From an uncultured Blautia sp. (GTDB taxonomy: Bacteria > Bacillota > Clostridia > Lachnospirales > Lachnospiraceae): a stretch of DNA of 6,654 bases. The notes under the pieces were generated by a model. It made no database searches. It saw nothing but the letters and a program-made list of their open reading frames with translations, and was not told the origin of the DNA. The number at the start of each line of letters is the position of its first letter. The stretch's first letter is position 1. A program made the translations under genes and the position numbers. Positions 5,822-6,654 of this stretch are shown one piece after another. The DNA is taken from contig CAKRTP010000098.1 in the NCBI GenBank assembly GCA_934402155.1, forward strand, positions 1 through 6,654, read 5' to 3'.

Positions 5822-6635
5822 ATCTCCGTATTCCCAGAAAAGCTCCCAGATTCCCTCTTTTGCCATGTGACGCTCTGTGCGAAAACAGAAATTCGGGATT
5901 ACAGCAGGTACACAGGTTCGGAAGCGAAATATGTTCCTCCCTGATCCCTGCTTCCAGCATGATCTGGTGGTTTGCCTCCCATAGATTCAGCTGATATTTC
6001 CCATCGGGTTTGCCGTAAAACAATGAATCCCAGATTTCTTCCCGAAAAGCTGCCCTGAACTGTTCGATCACATCCTCACTGACCTCATAACAGTCCTGAC
6101 AGATAGACGGACCTACCGCACTGTAAATCTCTGACGGATCGGAACCAAATTCTTCCTGCATCCTTCGAACTGTAACAGCACCGATCTTCGCCACCGTCCC
6201 TCTCCATCCGGAATGAGAAAGTCCGATTGCGCGATGTACCGGATCAATAAAATACAGAGGCACACAGTCGGCATAAAATGTTGCAAGAACAAGTCCCGGG
6301 ATATTTGTGATCATCCCGTCCACATCTGTATATGGTCTTGGTTTTGTAATCCCGTTCCCGCGATCCTCTTCTGTGACAAGACGGACGTTTGCAGTATGCG
6401 TCTGATCAGAGGTCACAATATCTTTTACATCAAATCCCACTGCATCAGCCATCTTTCTGTAGTTTTCTCTCACCGCCTCATCCCGGTCTCCTCTGGTAAA
6501 ACTCAGATTCATAGAAGAATAAATTCCCTCACTGACACCGCCAAGTCTGGTACTGAATGCATGCACAAAACCCGGCAGCTTATCAAATTCCGGATATGTG
6601 AGATATGTCACTCCTTTTCTGGTATTGACCTGCAT
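5820..6635 (-). CDS. pgeF: PgeF/YfiH/LACC1-family protein (laccase-like domain, 'polyphenol oxidase' family)
   Basis: A single-domain protein of the YfiH (Cu-oxidase_4) family, 271 residues from this start. Relatives have been described as purine nucleoside phosphorylase/adenosine deaminase enzymes (LACC1/FAMIN group), and in E. coli as the peptidoglycan editing factor that removes wrongly added L-serine from UDP-MurNAc; which activity applies here is unknown. Seen: FSTRLGGVSEG (27-37), SDQTH (76-80), ADCVPLYFIDP (122-132), LSHSGWRGT (139-147), GPSICQDCYEV (175-185) and LCTCCNPEFLFSHR (241-254). His80, Cys124 and His141 are the expected zinc ligands. The family more often has HAGWRGT, and here Ser replaces Ala. 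It converges on prs and ends in that gene's terminator. Upstream of the chosen ATG only a loosely spaced AGGAAA (6647-6652) is visible, and the frame stays open to the window edge, so the true start may lie outside. Confidence 0.88.
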   Translation of the reverse strand: MQVNTRKGVTYLTYPEFDKLPGFVHAFSTRLGGVSEGIYSSMNLSFTRGDRDEAVRENYRKMADAVGFDVKDIVTSDQTHTANVRLVTEEDRGNGITKPRPYTDVDGMITNIPGLVLATFYADCVPLYFIDPVHRAIGLSHSGWRGTVAKIGAVTVRRMQEEFGSDPSEIYSAVGPSICQDCYEVSEDVIEQFRAAFREEIWDSLFYGKPDGKYQLNLWEANHQIMLEAGIREEHISLPNLCTCCNPEFLFSHRASHGKRGNLGAFLGIRR

Positions 6636-6654
6636 TCCAGGTTCGTTTTCCTGA

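Noticed and set aside
1..6654. Mobile element, prophage, defence system or CRISPR array
   Set aside because: All six genes belong to conserved chromosomal families in a typical order, and no terminal repeats, integrases, transposases or spaced repeat arrays were seen.

Overview
The window looks like an ordinary chromosomal housekeeping segment from a low-to-moderate GC Firmicute, most probably a clostridial gut-type bacterium of the family Lachnospiraceae. The reasons are the gene order (DUF512 radical-SAM protein, der, plsY, gpsA), an unusual ~390-residue PRPP synthetase of a type I associate with that family, AT-rich promoters, and strong AGGAGG-type ribosome binding sites. This assignment is inferred from protein character and synteny, not from a database search. 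No tRNA, rRNA, CRISPR array, insertion sequence or phage gene was seen.

Left part (1-4418, all on the minus strand, read right to left): a compact four-gene operon. It starts with an uncharacterised radical-SAM protein carrying PDZ-like and DUF512 domains. Next is the double-GTPase ribosome assembly factor Der, whose start lies 38 nt inside the DUF512 gene. Then come the membrane glycerol-3-phosphate acyltransferase PlsY (5 nt gap) and the glycerol-3-phosphate dehydrogenase GpsA (12 nt gap). GpsA makes sn-glycerol 3-phosphate and PlsY acylates it, so the last two genes carry out consecutive steps of phospholipid synthesis. The 71 bases beyond gpsA hold a 9-bp direct repeat with 21-bp periodicity and no clear terminator, so transcription may continue leftwards; in related clostridia the next gene is usually spoIVA.

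Middle (4419-4585): a 167-bp divergent intergenic region. Two back-to-back promoters, each with 17-bp spacing and an extended -10 TG, have their -35 boxes only 8 bp apart. One drives the minus-strand operon, the other prs. The operon leader can form a small hairpin close to its 5' end.

Right part (4586-6654): prs (plus strand), a divergent PRPP synthetase, ends in a strong intrinsic terminator. Converging on it from the right is a minus-strand PgeF/YfiH/LACC1-family gene whose stop codon lies in the U-tract of the prs terminator. Its upstream reading frame is open to the window edge, so its N-terminus may be incomplete.

I found no convincing new multi-gene system. The points most worth a second look are the DUF512 radical-SAM protein coupled to Der, the divergent PRPP synthetase loops, and the back-to-back promoter pair.
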